Shown piece after piece: positions 18,201 through 27,525 of a stretch of DNA of 64,000 nucleotides. The translations under genes and the position numbers were made by a program. Under the pieces are notes generated by a model. The model saw nothing but the letters and a program-made list of their open reading frames with translations, did not search any database and was not told where the DNA came from. Each line of letters opens with the position of its first letter. The first letter of the stretch is position 1. The stretch comes from Propionibacterium sp. (GTDB taxonomy: Bacteria; Actinomycetota; Actinomycetes; Propionibacteriales; Propionibacteriaceae), in assembly GCA_012517405.1 (NCBI GenBank), contig JAAYVB010000002.1:124001-188000 (forward strand), given 5' to 3'.

Positions 18201-19012
18201 ACAACCTGCATCGCGAACTAGCCCCGATCTCCGAGGCTGCATGGGAACAGATCGAGGACGAGGCGCGCCGCACCTACACGCGGTGGATCGCTGGGCGTCG
18301 GGTCGTCGACGTCACCGGCCCCGAAGGCTTCGAGCTGTCGGCGGTCGGCACCGGGCACCTGCGGGCGATCGAGGGCGTCGCGGAGGGCGTCATCACCAGC
18401 CAGCGCGCGGCCAAGCAGGTCATCGAACTGCGGGTCCCGTTCCGGGTGACCCGTCAGGACGTGGACGATGTGGAGCGCGGCTCCGAGGATTCGGACTGGC
18501 AGCCGGTCAAGGATGCCGTCCAGCAGATCGCGCTGGCCGAGGACCGGGCGATCTTCCACGGCCTGGGCTCGGCGGGGATCGACGGCATCGCACCCACCAG
18601 CAGCAACCAGCTCGTCCACGCCTCCGACGACGTGACCGAGTTCCCCGAAGCCGTCGCACACGCGGTCAATGAACTGCGCCTGGCCGGGGTCGGCGGCCCC
18701 TACAGCCTGCTGCTGTCGGCCGATCTGTACACCGAGGTCTCGGAGACCAGCGATCACGGCTATCCCATCGTCGATCATCTGGCGCGGATGCTCGACGGCG
18801 AGATCATCTGGGCACCCGGGCTGGAAAGCGGCGGCCTGTTGGTGACCACCCGCGGTGGCGATTACGAGTTGTACCTGGGCCAGGACCTGTCGATCGGCTA
18901 CCTCTCGCACAACGCCGACACCATCGAGCTGTACCTGCAGGAGTCGTTCACCTTCCTGGCTTACACGGCCGAGGCCAGCGTGGTGCTCCAGATCGAGGCG
19001 GACGAGGACTGA
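18197..19012 (+). CDS. Family 1 encapsulin nanocompartment shell protein
   Basis: HK97-fold shell protein of 271 aa, the size of T=1 encapsulins (60 subunits, about 24 nm, such as Brevibacterium linens linocin M18). Recognisable are the N-terminal arm MNNLHRELAPISEAAWEQI that forms the cargo-binding pocket, ARRTYTRWIAGRRVVDV, the E-loop region ending LRVPFRVTRQDVDDVERG, and the C-terminal YLQESFTFLAYTAEASVVLQIE. It lies directly behind its DyP cargo with a 4-nt overlap, so stoichiometry is probably set by translational coupling. Cytidine deaminase starts 11 nt later and may be on the same transcript. Confidence 0.95.
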   Translation: MNNLHRELAPISEAAWEQIEDEARRTYTRWIAGRRVVDVTGPEGFELSAVGTGHLRAIEGVAEGVITSQRAAKQVIELRVPFRVTRQDVDDVERGSEDSDWQPVKDAVQQIALAEDRAIFHGLGSAGIDGIAPTSSNQLVHASDDVTEFPEAVAHAVNELRLAGVGGPYSLLLSADLYTEVSETSDHGYPIVDHLARMLDGEIIWAPGLESGGLLVTTRGGDYELYLGQDLSIGYLSHNADTIELYLQESFTFLAYTAEASVVLQIEADED

Positions 19013-19023
19013 ACCGCCCGGTG

Positions 19024-19410
19024 ATGGCCGGCTGGGACGAGCTGCTGGCTGCGGCTCGGGAGATGACCACCCGCAGCTACGCTCCCTACTCGAAGTACCC
19101 GGTGGGTGCTGCCGGCACGGCCGACGATGGACGCCTGGTCACCGGCTGCAATGTCGAGAACGCTTCCTACGGGTTGACGCTGTGCGCCGAGTGCGGGCTG
19201 ATCTCGCAGCTGATCGCGACTGGAGGCGGACGGCTGGCCGCGTTGTGCTGCGTCGACGCGTCCGGAACCGTCATCATGCCGTGCGGACGCTGCCGCCAGC
19301 TCTTGTGGGAGCACGGCGGTCCCGATCTCCAGGTGCTGACTCCGAACGGGCCACAAGCCATCTGCGATCTCCTGCCGCAGGCCTTCGGCCCGGCAGATCT
19401 CATGCGCTAG
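19024..19410 (+). CDS. cdd: Cytidine deaminase
   Basis: Zinc enzyme of pyrimidine salvage that deaminates cytidine and deoxycytidine to the uridines; 128 aa, like the tetrameric class. The catalytic Glu and first zinc Cys are in LCAECGLISQL, the other zinc cysteines in PCGRCRQLLWE, and the substrate motif CNVENASYGLT is intact. The usual AAAAA-type N-terminal helix reads VGAAGTADDGRLVTGC. GTG 19021 is one codon upstream of the ATG used here. Its TAG stop is the beginning of the rnhA -10 box. Confidence 0.93.
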   Translation: MAGWDELLAAAREMTTRSYAPYSKYPVGAAGTADDGRLVTGCNVENASYGLTLCAECGLISQLIATGGGRLAALCCVDASGTVIMPCGRCRQLLWEHGGPDLQVLTPNGPQAICDLLPQAFGPADLMR

Positions 19411-19413
19411 CCT
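19408..19413 (+). promoter_or_regulatory. -10 box of rnhA, overlapping the cdd stop codon
   Basis: TAGCCT, 7 nt before GTG 19421. The TAG is the cdd stop. No Shine-Dalgarno sequence lies between. Confidence 0.5.
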
Positions 19414-19420
19414 GTCGCTC

Positions 19421-20359
19421 GTGATCATCGCAGCCGCAGACGGTTCGTCCTTGTCGAACCCCGGTCCTTCGGGCTGGGCGTGGTACATCGACGACGATCA
19501 CTGGCACGCCGGGGGCTGGCCGAAAGGCACGAACAACAAGGGCGAGCTGTACGCGGTGCTCGATCTGCTGCGCTCGACCGCACATCTGCCGGACGAGCCG
19601 TTGAAGATCTTGTGCGACAGCCAGTACGTCATCAATGCCGTCACCAAGTGGATGCCCGGCTGGAAACGGAAGGGCTGGAAAAAGGCCGACGGCCAGCCCG
19701 TGCTCAACCAGGATCTGCTGAAGGCCCTGGACGAGGCTCTGGTGGGCCGCGACGTCAGCTTCGAGTGGGTCAAGGGTCACGCGGGGCATGCGATGAACGA
19801 GGCCGCCGATGAGCGGGCCCGGGCAGCAGCGACCGCCTACCGGGACGGCACCGCCGTGGAGCACGGACCGGGCTTCGGGTCGGTCGAGGCGGCCGAAGCA
19901 GCGGTCCTCGAAGAGATACCGGTTGTCTCACCGGCGGCTGCTGCACAGCCCGCGGCGAGGCCAGCTGCGCCCGCGTTGCCGGCTCAGGGGCAGCCCCGGC
20001 CGACGTCGGCGACCGAATTCGACCCCGGCATCCAGACGGTCATCGGCTACGAGAAAGAACTGCTCTCCGACAAGGTGCGCAGCGATCCCATGAGGGTGCG
20101 CGAGCTGTTGCACCCGCAGTTCAGCGAGTTCGGCGCGTCCGGGAGGATCTGGACACGCAACCGGCTGCTGGCGGATATCGCGCCGATGCCGGTGCGGGTG
20201 AGCTACGAACCGATCGCCGCCGACCGGCTGGCAGACGATGTGATCCTGTTGCGCTGGCGGGCGGTCGGCGCCCACAGCACCTGGCTGCGCAGTTCGGTCT
20301 GGCAGCTGGTGGATGGCAGTTGGCGGCTGCTGTTCTCGCAGGGCACGCAGGTGCCGTAA
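19421..20359 (+). CDS. rnhA: Ribonuclease HI fused to a DUF4440/NTF2-like domain
   Basis: 312 aa, twice the usual RNase HI length. Residues 1-140 are RNase HI, which cuts the RNA of RNA-DNA hybrids: the D-E-D-D catalytic set is Asp7 (AADGSSLSNPG), Glu42 (NNKGELYAV), Asp66 (LCDSQYVINA) and Asp130 (NEAADERA). The basic handle segment KWMPGWKRKGWKKADG is present. An Ala/Pro-rich linker (~155-200) leads to a C-terminal ~105-residue domain (VIGYEKELLSDKVR to LLFSQGTQVP) that looks like DUF4440, an NTF2/SnoaL-type fold. The role of that domain is unknown. The GTG start is leaderless. Confidence 0.88.
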   Translation: MIIAAADGSSLSNPGPSGWAWYIDDDHWHAGGWPKGTNNKGELYAVLDLLRSTAHLPDEPLKILCDSQYVINAVTKWMPGWKRKGWKKADGQPVLNQDLLKALDEALVGRDVSFEWVKGHAGHAMNEAADERARAAATAYRDGTAVEHGPGFGSVEAAEAAVLEEIPVVSPAAAAQPAARPAAPALPAQGQPRPTSATEFDPGIQTVIGYEKELLSDKVRSDPMRVRELLHPQFSEFGASGRIWTRNRLLADIAPMPVRVSYEPIAADRLADDVILLRWRAVGAHSTWLRSSVWQLVDGSWRLLFSQGTQVP

Positions 20360-20386
20360 CCGGTCCCAGCCCTTGCCGGAAAGGAC

Positions 20387-21445
20387 CTAGGCGTAGGTGG
20401 CGCACCGGCCCGCAACGTCGATGTTGCCGTTGCCCTGATCGAAGTCGATCTTTGCCGATGCGAGAGTGCCTCGTCCGCGGTCGCCGAAGTAGAAGTTGCC
20501 CTTCATCACGTCGGGGTTGCCCATCAGCCCATCTGCCACCCAGGTGTCTGCGATCTGCCTCGCTACCGCCTCGTTTGCCTGGGTGATCTCCAGAAAATCG
20601 ACATTGTCGGCGGCGGTGTCCAGATCGCGGGTGCTGAACTGGCCTGTCAGGCTCACCTTGGTGCCGTCGGCTCCGGACGAGTTCGTGCAGGGGGCTTCAG
20701 ACACGCTCAACGGCACCACCCACAACAGGTCAGGGCCGGCTGCTCGCAGGGTGCTGTCATACAGCGCGGACAGGTCCTCGCGGACGGCAGCGACAGGTAC
20801 CGCCGGATCAAGCGGCTCGACGGGCTCTGCTGTGGGATATGTCTGCGCCGGTGCCTCGTCGACGCCGCCGGTGCTGGAAGAAGACGCCGTCTGGGAGGAG
20901 TACGGGCTGTGGTACCGGCCGTGCTGGACGAGCAGCCAGCCCTGCCGCGCGATGACGAGGACGAGACCCGCGGCGATCAGCCGCCAGGCGATCCGTCGTG
21001 CCGCGGGTGGGAGCCGCAGATCCTGCTTTCGTTGTCGCCAGGCGAGCCCTGCTGCTCCGGCTGCGGTCACGATGATCCACAGCGACAGCGGTGGCGTCAG
21101 CCATTTCGACCAGGCCGACGCGTGGTAGGTCAGCCGGACCAGCGCGTCGAGCAGCACCATGACCAGTGCGTAGCCACCGGCGAGAATCCCTGCCCTCGCG
21201 ATCCGGCTCCGCGTGTTCATTGCCGCCGCGGTGAGTGCTCCGATGAGGACGGACAGTGCCGCGCTGGTGGGCAGGCGGGTGATGCCGTACAGCCGGATGG
21301 TCAGAAGTACCGACGTGAGCCCATATCCGCCGGTTGTGCTGTCGAGCCACACCGAGACGGCGATGATCGCTACCAATGTCTGCAGCGACCCGATCCACAG
21401 CGCATGACCGATCACCCGCAACGCCGACATCCGACACGTAGTCAC
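20387..21445 (-). CDS. Unrecognised polytopic membrane protein, copy A
   Basis: 352 aa. The N-terminal ~170 residues hold five or six hydrophobic helices; after a Ser/Thr/Pro-rich stretch (about 180-210) comes a ~145-residue extracytoplasmic domain with one conserved Cys early (SEAPCTNSSGADG) and one at the end (AGRCATYA), possibly a disulfide. It is a tandem paralogue of the gene at 21528-22532. Between residues 8 and ~144 I count only about six differences, while the C-terminal domains have diverged widely. GTG 21445 follows GAGGAG. I do not recognise the family. Confidence 0.65.
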   Translation of the reverse strand: MTTCRMSALRVIGHALWIGSLQTLVAIIAVSVWLDSTTGGYGLTSVLLTIRLYGITRLPTSAALSVLIGALTAAAMNTRSRIARAGILAGGYALVMVLLDALVRLTYHASAWSKWLTPPLSLWIIVTAAGAAGLAWRQRKQDLRLPPAARRIAWRLIAAGLVLVIARQGWLLVQHGRYHSPYSSQTASSSSTGGVDEAPAQTYPTAEPVEPLDPAVPVAAVREDLSALYDSTLRAAGPDLLWVVPLSVSEAPCTNSSGADGTKVSLTGQFSTRDLDTAADNVDFLEITQANEAVARQIADTWVADGLMGNPDVMKGNFYFGDRGRGTLASAKIDFDQGNGNIDVAGRCATYA

Positions 21446-21527
21446 AATCCCGATTTCTCCTCAGACCCTCTGCTACGCGTGGTAGGACGCGTTGTCCTCC
21501 CGGCTCGTCCGCTCGGCACATCCAGGC

Positions 21528-22532
21528 TTACGTGGCGCACTTGCTGAGGACGAGAATATTGCCGTAGCCATCAAGAAACTCGATCTTTGCGGTCGCGAGG
21601 GTCTCGGTTTCCAGAACTTCGAAGTACCAGCTGCCGAGGACCGTCTTCGGGTTGTTCATCAATCCGTCGGCAATCCAAGCGTTGGCGATCTGCTCGGCCA
21701 CTACCTTGTTCTCCTCAACTATCTTCCGGAGGTCGACGCTGTCGACGGGATGATTGAGATCGCGGACCGTGAACCGACCGGTCAGTGCGAACATGGAGCC
21801 GTCGGCTCCGGATGGCGTTGAGCACGGGTTCTCTGACATGGCCAGAGGAATCGACCAGCGCAGGTCGGGTGGCGCGGCCCGCACGGTGCTGTCATATAGC
21901 GCGGACAGCTCGTCCCGGACTGCGGGGATGGACGGCACTGGCTTCAGGTAGCTGGTGACGGACGGTGTTGCCGTCTGGGAGGTGGTCTGGTGATTGGACG
22001 CACGGTAGCGGTTGGCGACCTGCCAGCTTTGCCAGGCCAGGACCATGGCTAGCCCGACAGCGATCGCTCGCCAGGCCATCTTCCGTCCATCGGAGGAGAG
22101 CCGCAGATCCTGCTTTCGTTGCCGCCAGGCCAGCCCTGCTGCTCCGGCTGCGGTCACGATGATCCACAGCGACAGCGGTGGCGTCAGCCATTTCGACCAG
22201 GCCGACGCATGGTAAGTCAGCTGGACCAGCGCGTCGAGCAGCACCATGACCAGTGCGTAGCCACCGGCGAGAATCCCTGCCCTCGCGATCCGGTTCGGCG
22301 CGTTCATCGCCGCCGCGGTGAGTGCCCCGATGAGGACGGACAGTGCCGCGCTGGTGGGCAGGCGGGTGATGCCGTACAGCCGGATGGTCAGAAGTACCGA
22401 CGTGAGCCCGTACCCGCCGGTTGTGCTGTCGAGCCACACCGAGACGGCGATGATCGCCAGCAACGTCAGCAGCGACCCGATCCACAGCGCATGACCGATC
22501 ACTCGCAGCGCTGGCGTCCGGTATGAGGTCAC
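21528..22532 (-). CDS. Unrecognised polytopic membrane protein, copy B
   Basis: 334 aa, the upstream member of the tandem pair. The membrane part ([37 protein letters not shown]) is nearly identical to copy A. The C-terminal domain keeps the two cysteines ([13 protein letters not shown] and LSKCAT), [20 protein letters not shown] and [15 protein letters not shown] but is otherwise divergent. GTG 22532 ([17 protein letters not shown]) was chosen because it matches the start of copy A. AATAAT ends 6 nt before it, a possible leaderless -10. An 82-nt gap separates the two genes. Function unknown. Confidence 0.62.
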   Translation of the reverse strand: MTSYRTPALRVIGHALWIGSLLTLLAIIAVSVWLDSTTGGYGLTSVLLTIRLYGITRLPTSAALSVLIGALTAAAMNAPNRIARAGILAGGYALVMVLLDALVQLTYHASAWSKWLTPPLSLWIIVTAAGAAGLAWRQRKQDLRLSSDGRKMAWRAIAVGLAMVLAWQSWQVANRYRASNHQTTSQTATPSVTSYLKPVPSIPAVRDELSALYDSTVRAAPPDLRWSIPLAMSENPCSTPSGADGSMFALTGRFTVRDLNHPVDSVDLRKIVEENKVVAEQIANAWIADGLMNNPKTVLGSWYFEVLETETLATAKIEFLDGYGNILVLSKCAT

Positions 22533-22655
22533 GGGTCGATTATTCCTCACGCATTCGCGGCGGCCGTCGGCGCATCGTCTGCGCGATCGGCGGGTCTGCC
22601 GGCGACCGGCCGGCAACAGCCCTGAGCGGTGGGTGGCCCACCAGCGCCGAGCCCC

Positions 22656-22661
22656 TAGACT
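22656..22661 (+). promoter_or_regulatory. -10 box of metG, leaderless
   Basis: TAGACT, 7 nt before ATG 22669; it fixes the start of metG. Confidence 0.6.
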
Positions 22662-22668
22662 GTGGACC

Positions 22669-24459
22669 ATGTGCGCTCACATTCTTGCTACCGCTGCCTG
22701 GCCCTATGCGAATGGGCCGCGTCATATCGGGCATGTCTCCGGCTTCGGGGTGCCCTCGGACGTTTTCGCGCGGTACATGCGAATGTCGGGTCACGAGGTG
22801 CTGCTGGTCTCAGGCTCGGACGAGCATGGCACCGCCATTCAGGTGAAGGCCGAATCGGAGGGGCTCACCCCGCAGGAGGCCGCTGACAAGTACCACCGTG
22901 TCATCGTGCAGGACCTGCAGGGCCTGGGGCTCAGCTACGACCTGTACACCCGCACCACGACCGACAACCATGCCAAGGTCGTGCAGGAGATGTTCCGCGT
23001 CCTGTACGACAACGGCTACATCGTGCAGAAGACCCTGATGGGTGCCATCTCGCCGTCCACCGGGCGCACGCTACCCGACCGCTACATCGAGGGCACCTGC
23101 CCGATCTGCAAGTTCGAGTTCGCCCGGGGCGACCAGTGCGACAACTGCGGCAACCAACTCGATCCGATCGACCTGATCAACCCGCACAGCCGCATCAACG
23201 GAGAGACTCCGGAGTTCCGTGAGACCGAGCACTTCTTCCTGGATCTGCCCGCGTTGGCCGACCAGTTGAAGGAATGGCTCGACACCCGCCAGGACTGGCG
23301 TCCCAACGTGTTGAACTTCAGCTACAACTACGTCAAGGAGCTCAAGCCGCGCGCCATCACCCGCGACCTCGACTGGGGCATCAAGATCCCGATCGACGGC
23401 TGGCGCGACGACGACATGAAGCGCATCTACGTCTGGTTCGACGCGGTCACCGGCTACCTGTCGGCATCGATCGAATGGGCCAAGCGCACCGGCAATCCCG
23501 ACGCCTGGCGCGACTGGTGGAACGACCCCAGCGCTCGCTGCTACATGTTCATGGGCAAGGACAACATCGTCTTCCACTCGGTCATCTGGCCCTCGATGCT
23601 GCTCGGCGTCAACGGCCAGGGAAGCCGCGGCGGCAACCCCAGCCCGTGGTTCGGGATCCTCGACCTGCCGACCGAGGTCGTCAGTTCCGAGTTCCTCACC
23701 ATGAAGGGCTCAAAGGTCGACACCTCCCACGGGCACGTCATCTACGTCGGCGACTTCCTGCGTGAATTCGGACCCGACTCCCTGCGCTACTACATCGCGG
23801 TGGCCGGCCCCGAAGCCCGCGACACCGACTTCACCTGGGACGAGTTCGTCCGTCGCAACAACACCGAGTTGGCCAACGAGTGGGGCAACCTCGTGAACCG
23901 CTCGGTTTCGATGGCCCACAAGAACAACGGCGCCATTCCGCCGGCTCACGAATTGCTGCCGGTCGACGTCGAACTGCTCGAGCACAGCAAGGCTGCCTTC
24001 GACACGGTCGGCACGCTGCTGGAGCAGCGTAAGTTCAAGCAGGCGATCACCGAGGCGATGCGGGTGGTGAGTTCGGCCAATCAGTACCTGTCGCAGACCG
24101 AACCCTGGAAGCTGAAGGACGACACCGACCGTCGCGACACGGTGCTGCACGTCGCTCTGCAGATCGTCTCGGATGCCAATACCTTGCTGACGCCCTTCTT
24201 GCCGCACTCTGCGCAGCGGGTGTTCGAACTGCTCGGCGGTGAGGGCGTCTGGGCGGCCCAGCCCGAGATCCACGAGGTGGACGAAGGCCCGGGCACCGCA
24301 ACATACCCGGTGCTGACCGGTGACTACGCCCACGAACAGGCCGTCTGGCAGTCGCGTCCGATCGTTGCGGGCACCCCGCTGGTGAAGCCGACCCCGTTGT
24401 TCCGCAAACTGGACGACTCGCTCGGCGAGACCGGCCCCGAGTGGGCTCCGATCGCCTAG
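22669..24459 (+). CDS. metG: Methionyl-tRNA synthetase
   Basis: Charges tRNA-Met; 596 aa, without the C-terminal EMAP-like dimerisation domain. Class I signature HIGH is exact in [11 protein letters not shown]. The inserted zinc knuckle [17 protein letters not shown] is intact. The KMSKS loop reads KVDTS (in [13 protein letters not shown]), departing from the usual KFSKS/KFSSS forms. An anticodon-binding helix bundle follows ([17 protein letters not shown] segment near residue 400). The start was set by the -10 box. The sirtuin gene begins 7 nt after the stop. Confidence 0.95.
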   Translation: MCAHILATAAWPYANGPRHIGHVSGFGVPSDVFARYMRMSGHEVLLVSGSDEHGTAIQVKAESEGLTPQEAADKYHRVIVQDLQGLGLSYDLYTRTTTDNHAKVVQEMFRVLYDNGYIVQKTLMGAISPSTGRTLPDRYIEGTCPICKFEFARGDQCDNCGNQLDPIDLINPHSRINGETPEFRETEHFFLDLPALADQLKEWLDTRQDWRPNVLNFSYNYVKELKPRAITRDLDWGIKIPIDGWRDDDMKRIYVWFDAVTGYLSASIEWAKRTGNPDAWRDWWNDPSARCYMFMGKDNIVFHSVIWPSMLLGVNGQGSRGGNPSPWFGILDLPTEVVSSEFLTMKGSKVDTSHGHVIYVGDFLREFGPDSLRYYIAVAGPEARDTDFTWDEFVRRNNTELANEWGNLVNRSVSMAHKNNGAIPPAHELLPVDVELLEHSKAAFDTVGTLLEQRKFKQAITEAMRVVSSANQYLSQTEPWKLKDDTDRRDTVLHVALQIVSDANTLLTPFLPHSAQRVFELLGGEGVWAAQPEIHEVDEGPGTATYPVLTGDYAHEQAVWQSRPIVAGTPLVKPTPLFRKLDDSLGETGPEWAPIA

Positions 24460-24466
24460 ACCGCCG

Positions 24467-25339
24467 GTGTTGCGACAAGCCACCAGCCCCTGGCAACCGA
24501 CCGCTCGGCTGGCCGGCGACCTGGAGCGCGCCCGGCAGGTGCTGACCCAAGCGTCCAGCGTCGTCGTGCTGACCGGTGCGGGGATCTCGACCGACTCCGG
24601 CGTCCCGGACTACCGCGGGCCGAATTCGATCAGGGCCACTCCGATGCTGTTCAGTGAGTTCGTTTCAGACCCCGCGGCCCGACAGCGCTACTGGGCGCGC
24701 AACTATCAGGGCTGGGCTCATCTTCGCGGCGCACAGCCGAACGCCGGCCACCGTGCGATCGCGTCGTGGGAGCGCGGCGGACGACCCACCGCCCTGGCCG
24801 GGGTGATCACCCAGAACGTCGACGGGCTGCACGAAGCCGCCGGCACCCAGCGCCTGATCACCCTGCACGGGCGCTCGGCCGACGTCATCTGCCTGAGCTG
24901 CGGCGAGCTGATCGACCGGGCGGGACTCCAGACCAGGCTGGCCGAACTCAACCCTGACGTCGAGCCGATGCGCCGGCTCGAGCATGCCGAACTGCGTCCG
25001 GATGCCGACGCCGAGGTCGCCGACTGGCGCGGCTTCCGGGTGCCGGAATGCGAGCGGTGCGGTGGTGTGCTCAAGCCCGATGTGGTCTTCTTCGGCGAGT
25101 CCGTGCCCAAGCACCGGGTGAGTGCCGCGATGGCCTGGTGCGGTGGTGCGGACGCGCTGCTGGTGGCCGGGTCGAGCCTGACCGTGATGTCAGGGTTGCG
25201 TTTCGCGCGCCAGATGGCCAAACAGGGCAAACTGATCGTCATCATCAATCACGGCGCGACCCGCGCCGACGACCTGGCTGCCGTCCGCTTGGATATTCCG
25301 CTCTCGGCGGCCTTGGCTAGACTGACCACGGAGGTATGA
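24467..25339 (+). CDS. Sirtuin-family NAD-dependent protein deacylase
   Basis: 290 aa. Sirtuin motifs are clear: GAGISTDSGVPDYRG for NAD binding, TQNVDGLHEAAG, LHGRSADVICLSCGE with the catalytic His and first zinc pair, ECERCGG with the second zinc pair, KPDVVFFGESVP, and VAGSSLTVMSGLRF. It removes acetyl or other acyl groups from lysines and releases nicotinamide; actinobacterial sirtuins act for example on acetyl-CoA synthetase, but the target here is unknown. GTG 24467 is the first plausible start; no good ribosome binding site is evident, so coupling to metG is likely. Confidence 0.9.
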   Translation: MLRQATSPWQPTARLAGDLERARQVLTQASSVVVLTGAGISTDSGVPDYRGPNSIRATPMLFSEFVSDPAARQRYWARNYQGWAHLRGAQPNAGHRAIASWERGGRPTALAGVITQNVDGLHEAAGTQRLITLHGRSADVICLSCGELIDRAGLQTRLAELNPDVEPMRRLEHAELRPDADAEVADWRGFRVPECERCGGVLKPDVVFFGESVPKHRVSAAMAWCGGADALLVAGSSLTVMSGLRFARQMAKQGKLIVIINHGATRADDLAAVRLDIPLSAALARLTTEV

Positions 25340-25340
25340 G

Positions 25341-26180
25341 ATGTCTTCTGCAGTACCGTCACCGCTGATCGAAATGGCTGGTGGAGTGCTTATTCCGCAG
25401 CTCGGATTCGGCACCTACAAGGCCACGTCATCGGAGGCGTATTCGAGCGTGCGGGCCGCGCTCAATGCGGGATATCGGCACATCGATACCGCCGAGATGT
25501 ACGGCAACGAGCCAGACGTGGGCAGGGCCATCGCCGACAGCGGTTTGGCCCGTGACGAGGTGTTCATCACCAGCAAGCTCAACAACCCCTTCCACGAGCC
25601 CGCGGCCGCCCGACGGTCATTCGCTCAAACGCTGGAGGATCTGCAGGTCGAGGCCGTCGACCTCTTCCTCATCCACTGGCCCATGGCCAAGACGACCGAT
25701 TACGTGGCGACCTGGCGGACGATGCTCGAGTTCCAGGCCGACGGCCGGGCTCGCGCCGTGGGTGTCTCGAACTTCGAGCAGAAACACCTGCGGGCGATCA
25801 TCGACGCCACCGGTGTGAAGCCGGCACTGAACCAGATCGAGATCCACCCGTATCTTGCCCAGCGTGAGCTCGTCGATTTCGACACCGAACTGGGGATCGT
25901 CACTGCGTCCTGGTCGCCGTTGGGCCGCGGCGCGCTGCTGACCGACCCGGTGCTCACCTCGATAGCCGATGAATTGGGACGCAGCACCGCTCAGGTGATC
26001 ATCCGCTGGCATCTGCAGCGCGGCTTGGTGGTCATCCCCAAGTCCGTGCATCCCGAGCGCATCGCGAGCAACGCCGACGTCTTCGATTTCGAGCTGTCGG
26101 ACGACCAGATGGCCCGCATCAACTCACTCGACCGCGGTCAGCGCACCGGATCGAGTCCCGACAATGTGGAACTGGCATGA
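25341..26180 (+). CDS. Aldo/keto reductase (2,5-diketogluconate reductase type)
   Basis: 279 aa NADPH-dependent (beta/alpha)8 oxidoreductase. The catalytic tetrad is visible: Asp and Tyr in HIDTAEMYGNEPD, Lys in FITSKLNNP, His in FLIHWPMAK. GVSNFEQKHLRAI, NQIEIHPYL and VVIPKSVHPERIASN complete the AKR5-type pattern. Substrate is not inferable; relatives reduce methylglyoxal and diketogluconate. GGAGG lies 6 nt before the ATG, which starts just after the sirtuin stop. It overlaps ilvA by 4 nt (ATGA), implying a sirtuin-AKR-ilvA transcript. Confidence 0.9.
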   Translation: MSSAVPSPLIEMAGGVLIPQLGFGTYKATSSEAYSSVRAALNAGYRHIDTAEMYGNEPDVGRAIADSGLARDEVFITSKLNNPFHEPAAARRSFAQTLEDLQVEAVDLFLIHWPMAKTTDYVATWRTMLEFQADGRARAVGVSNFEQKHLRAIIDATGVKPALNQIEIHPYLAQRELVDFDTELGIVTASWSPLGRGALLTDPVLTSIADELGRSTAQVIIRWHLQRGLVVIPKSVHPERIASNADVFDFELSDDQMARINSLDRGQRTGSSPDNVELA

Positions 26181-27421
26181 CCCTGACTGCGTCCGACGTC
26201 GAGAAGGCGGCGGGGAGCCTGGCCAGGGTGGCCCGGCGGACCGAGTTGGACTACAACGATCGGCTGAGCAAGCTGACCGGTGCTCAGGTGCTGCTCAAGC
26301 GCGAGGACCTGCAGCCGGTCCGTTCCTACAAGCTGCGTGGCGCCTACCACCTGATGAGCACGCTCACCACGACCGAGCGGGCGGCCGGCGTGGTCTGCGC
26401 GTCCGCGGGTAATCACGGCCAAGGGGTGGCCTACGCGTGCGCCCGGCTGGGCATCAAGGGGCGCATCTTCTGCCCGACGACCACTCCACGGCAAAAGCGC
26501 GATCGGATGAAGTCGCTGGGCGGAGACTGGGTGGATCTGGTCTTCGTCGGCAACTCCTACGACGAGGCGGCAGCGGCCGAGAAATCGGTCGCCCAGACCA
26601 CCGGCGCGATCCAGGTGCCGGCCTTCGACGACCTGCGGACGATCGCCGGGCAGGGCACCGTCGCCATCGAGATCGTCGATCAGCTGGGGACCGCTCCCGA
26701 TGTGCTGCTCGTCCCGGTCGGCGGGGGAGGCCTGCTGGCCGGCTGCCTGACCTGGCTGCACGAACGCTGGCCTGCCACCCGGGTGATCGGGGTCGAGCCG
26801 GCCGGGGCCGCGTCCATGCAGGCTGCGCTGCGGGCGGGCCACCCGGTGCGGTTGGACCACATCGAGACCTTCGCCGACGGCGTGGCGGTGCGCAAGGCCG
26901 GTGACAAGACCTTCGAGATCATCAACCGGATCGGCTGCGACTGGGCAACGGTCGCCGAAGGCCAGATCTGCAGCGAGATGCTCGACCTCTACCAGGTGGA
27001 CGGTGTGATCGCCGAGCCGGCGGGTGCGCTGGCGTCCGCGTCGCTGCGCAGCGTCGTCAGCGTTGAGCCCGATCAGACGGTGGTTGCGATCGTCACGGGT
27101 GGCAACAATGACGTCTCGAGGTATTCGGAGATCATAGAACGCTCGCTGGTCTTCGAAGGACGCAAGCACTATTTCTTGGTGCAGTTCCCTCAGGAGCCGG
27201 GCGCATTGCGGCACTTCGTGGACAGCGTGCTGGGTCCCGACGACGACATCGTCTTGTTCGAGTACACCAAGCGCAGCAACCGGGAACTCGGCCCAGCCCT
27301 GGTCGGGATCGAGATCGGCGATCCGGCGAATTTGCCGGACTTGCTGCGGCGGCTCGCCGATTCGCCGTTGCAGGTCGAAGCCATCGACCCCGACAGCCCG
27401 TTCTACCGCTTCCTCGTCTGA
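26177..27421 (+). CDS. ilvA: Threonine ammonia-lyase (biosynthetic type)
   Basis: PLP enzyme converting threonine to 2-oxobutyrate, first step of isoleucine synthesis; 414 aa, the length of the short actinobacterial form. PLP lysine is in PVRSYKLRGAYHLMS, the phosphate-binding glycine loop is VGGGGLLAGC, and SAGNHGQGVAYACARLG is conserved. Residues ~325-414 form one ACT-like regulatory domain (YFLVQFPQEPGALRHFVD), consistent with isoleucine feedback. In propionate-forming bacteria 2-oxobutyrate can also yield propionyl-CoA. A very strong terminator follows about 100 nt downstream. Confidence 0.94.
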   Translation: MTLTASDVEKAAGSLARVARRTELDYNDRLSKLTGAQVLLKREDLQPVRSYKLRGAYHLMSTLTTTERAAGVVCASAGNHGQGVAYACARLGIKGRIFCPTTTPRQKRDRMKSLGGDWVDLVFVGNSYDEAAAAEKSVAQTTGAIQVPAFDDLRTIAGQGTVAIEIVDQLGTAPDVLLVPVGGGGLLAGCLTWLHERWPATRVIGVEPAGAASMQAALRAGHPVRLDHIETFADGVAVRKAGDKTFEIINRIGCDWATVAEGQICSEMLDLYQVDGVIAEPAGALASASLRSVVSVEPDQTVVAIVTGGNNDVSRYSEIIERSLVFEGRKHYFLVQFPQEPGALRHFVDSVLGPDDDIVLFEYTKRSNRELGPALVGIEIGDPANLPDLLRRLADSPLQVEAIDPDSPFYRFLV

Positions 27422-27525
27422 ATTGGCGTCGCCGAACTCAGGGTGCGGCCTGCACACCAAAAACCGGTGATGGCACGCCGATCGGTAATAGCCATGCCCG
27501 TTGAGACCGCGGGCTTCAGACAACA

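Noticed and set aside
22533..22670. N-terminal extension of membrane protein copy B
   Set aside because: Copy A starts at the equivalent of GTG 22532, and the extra 46 residues are Arg-rich and overlap the metG promoter.
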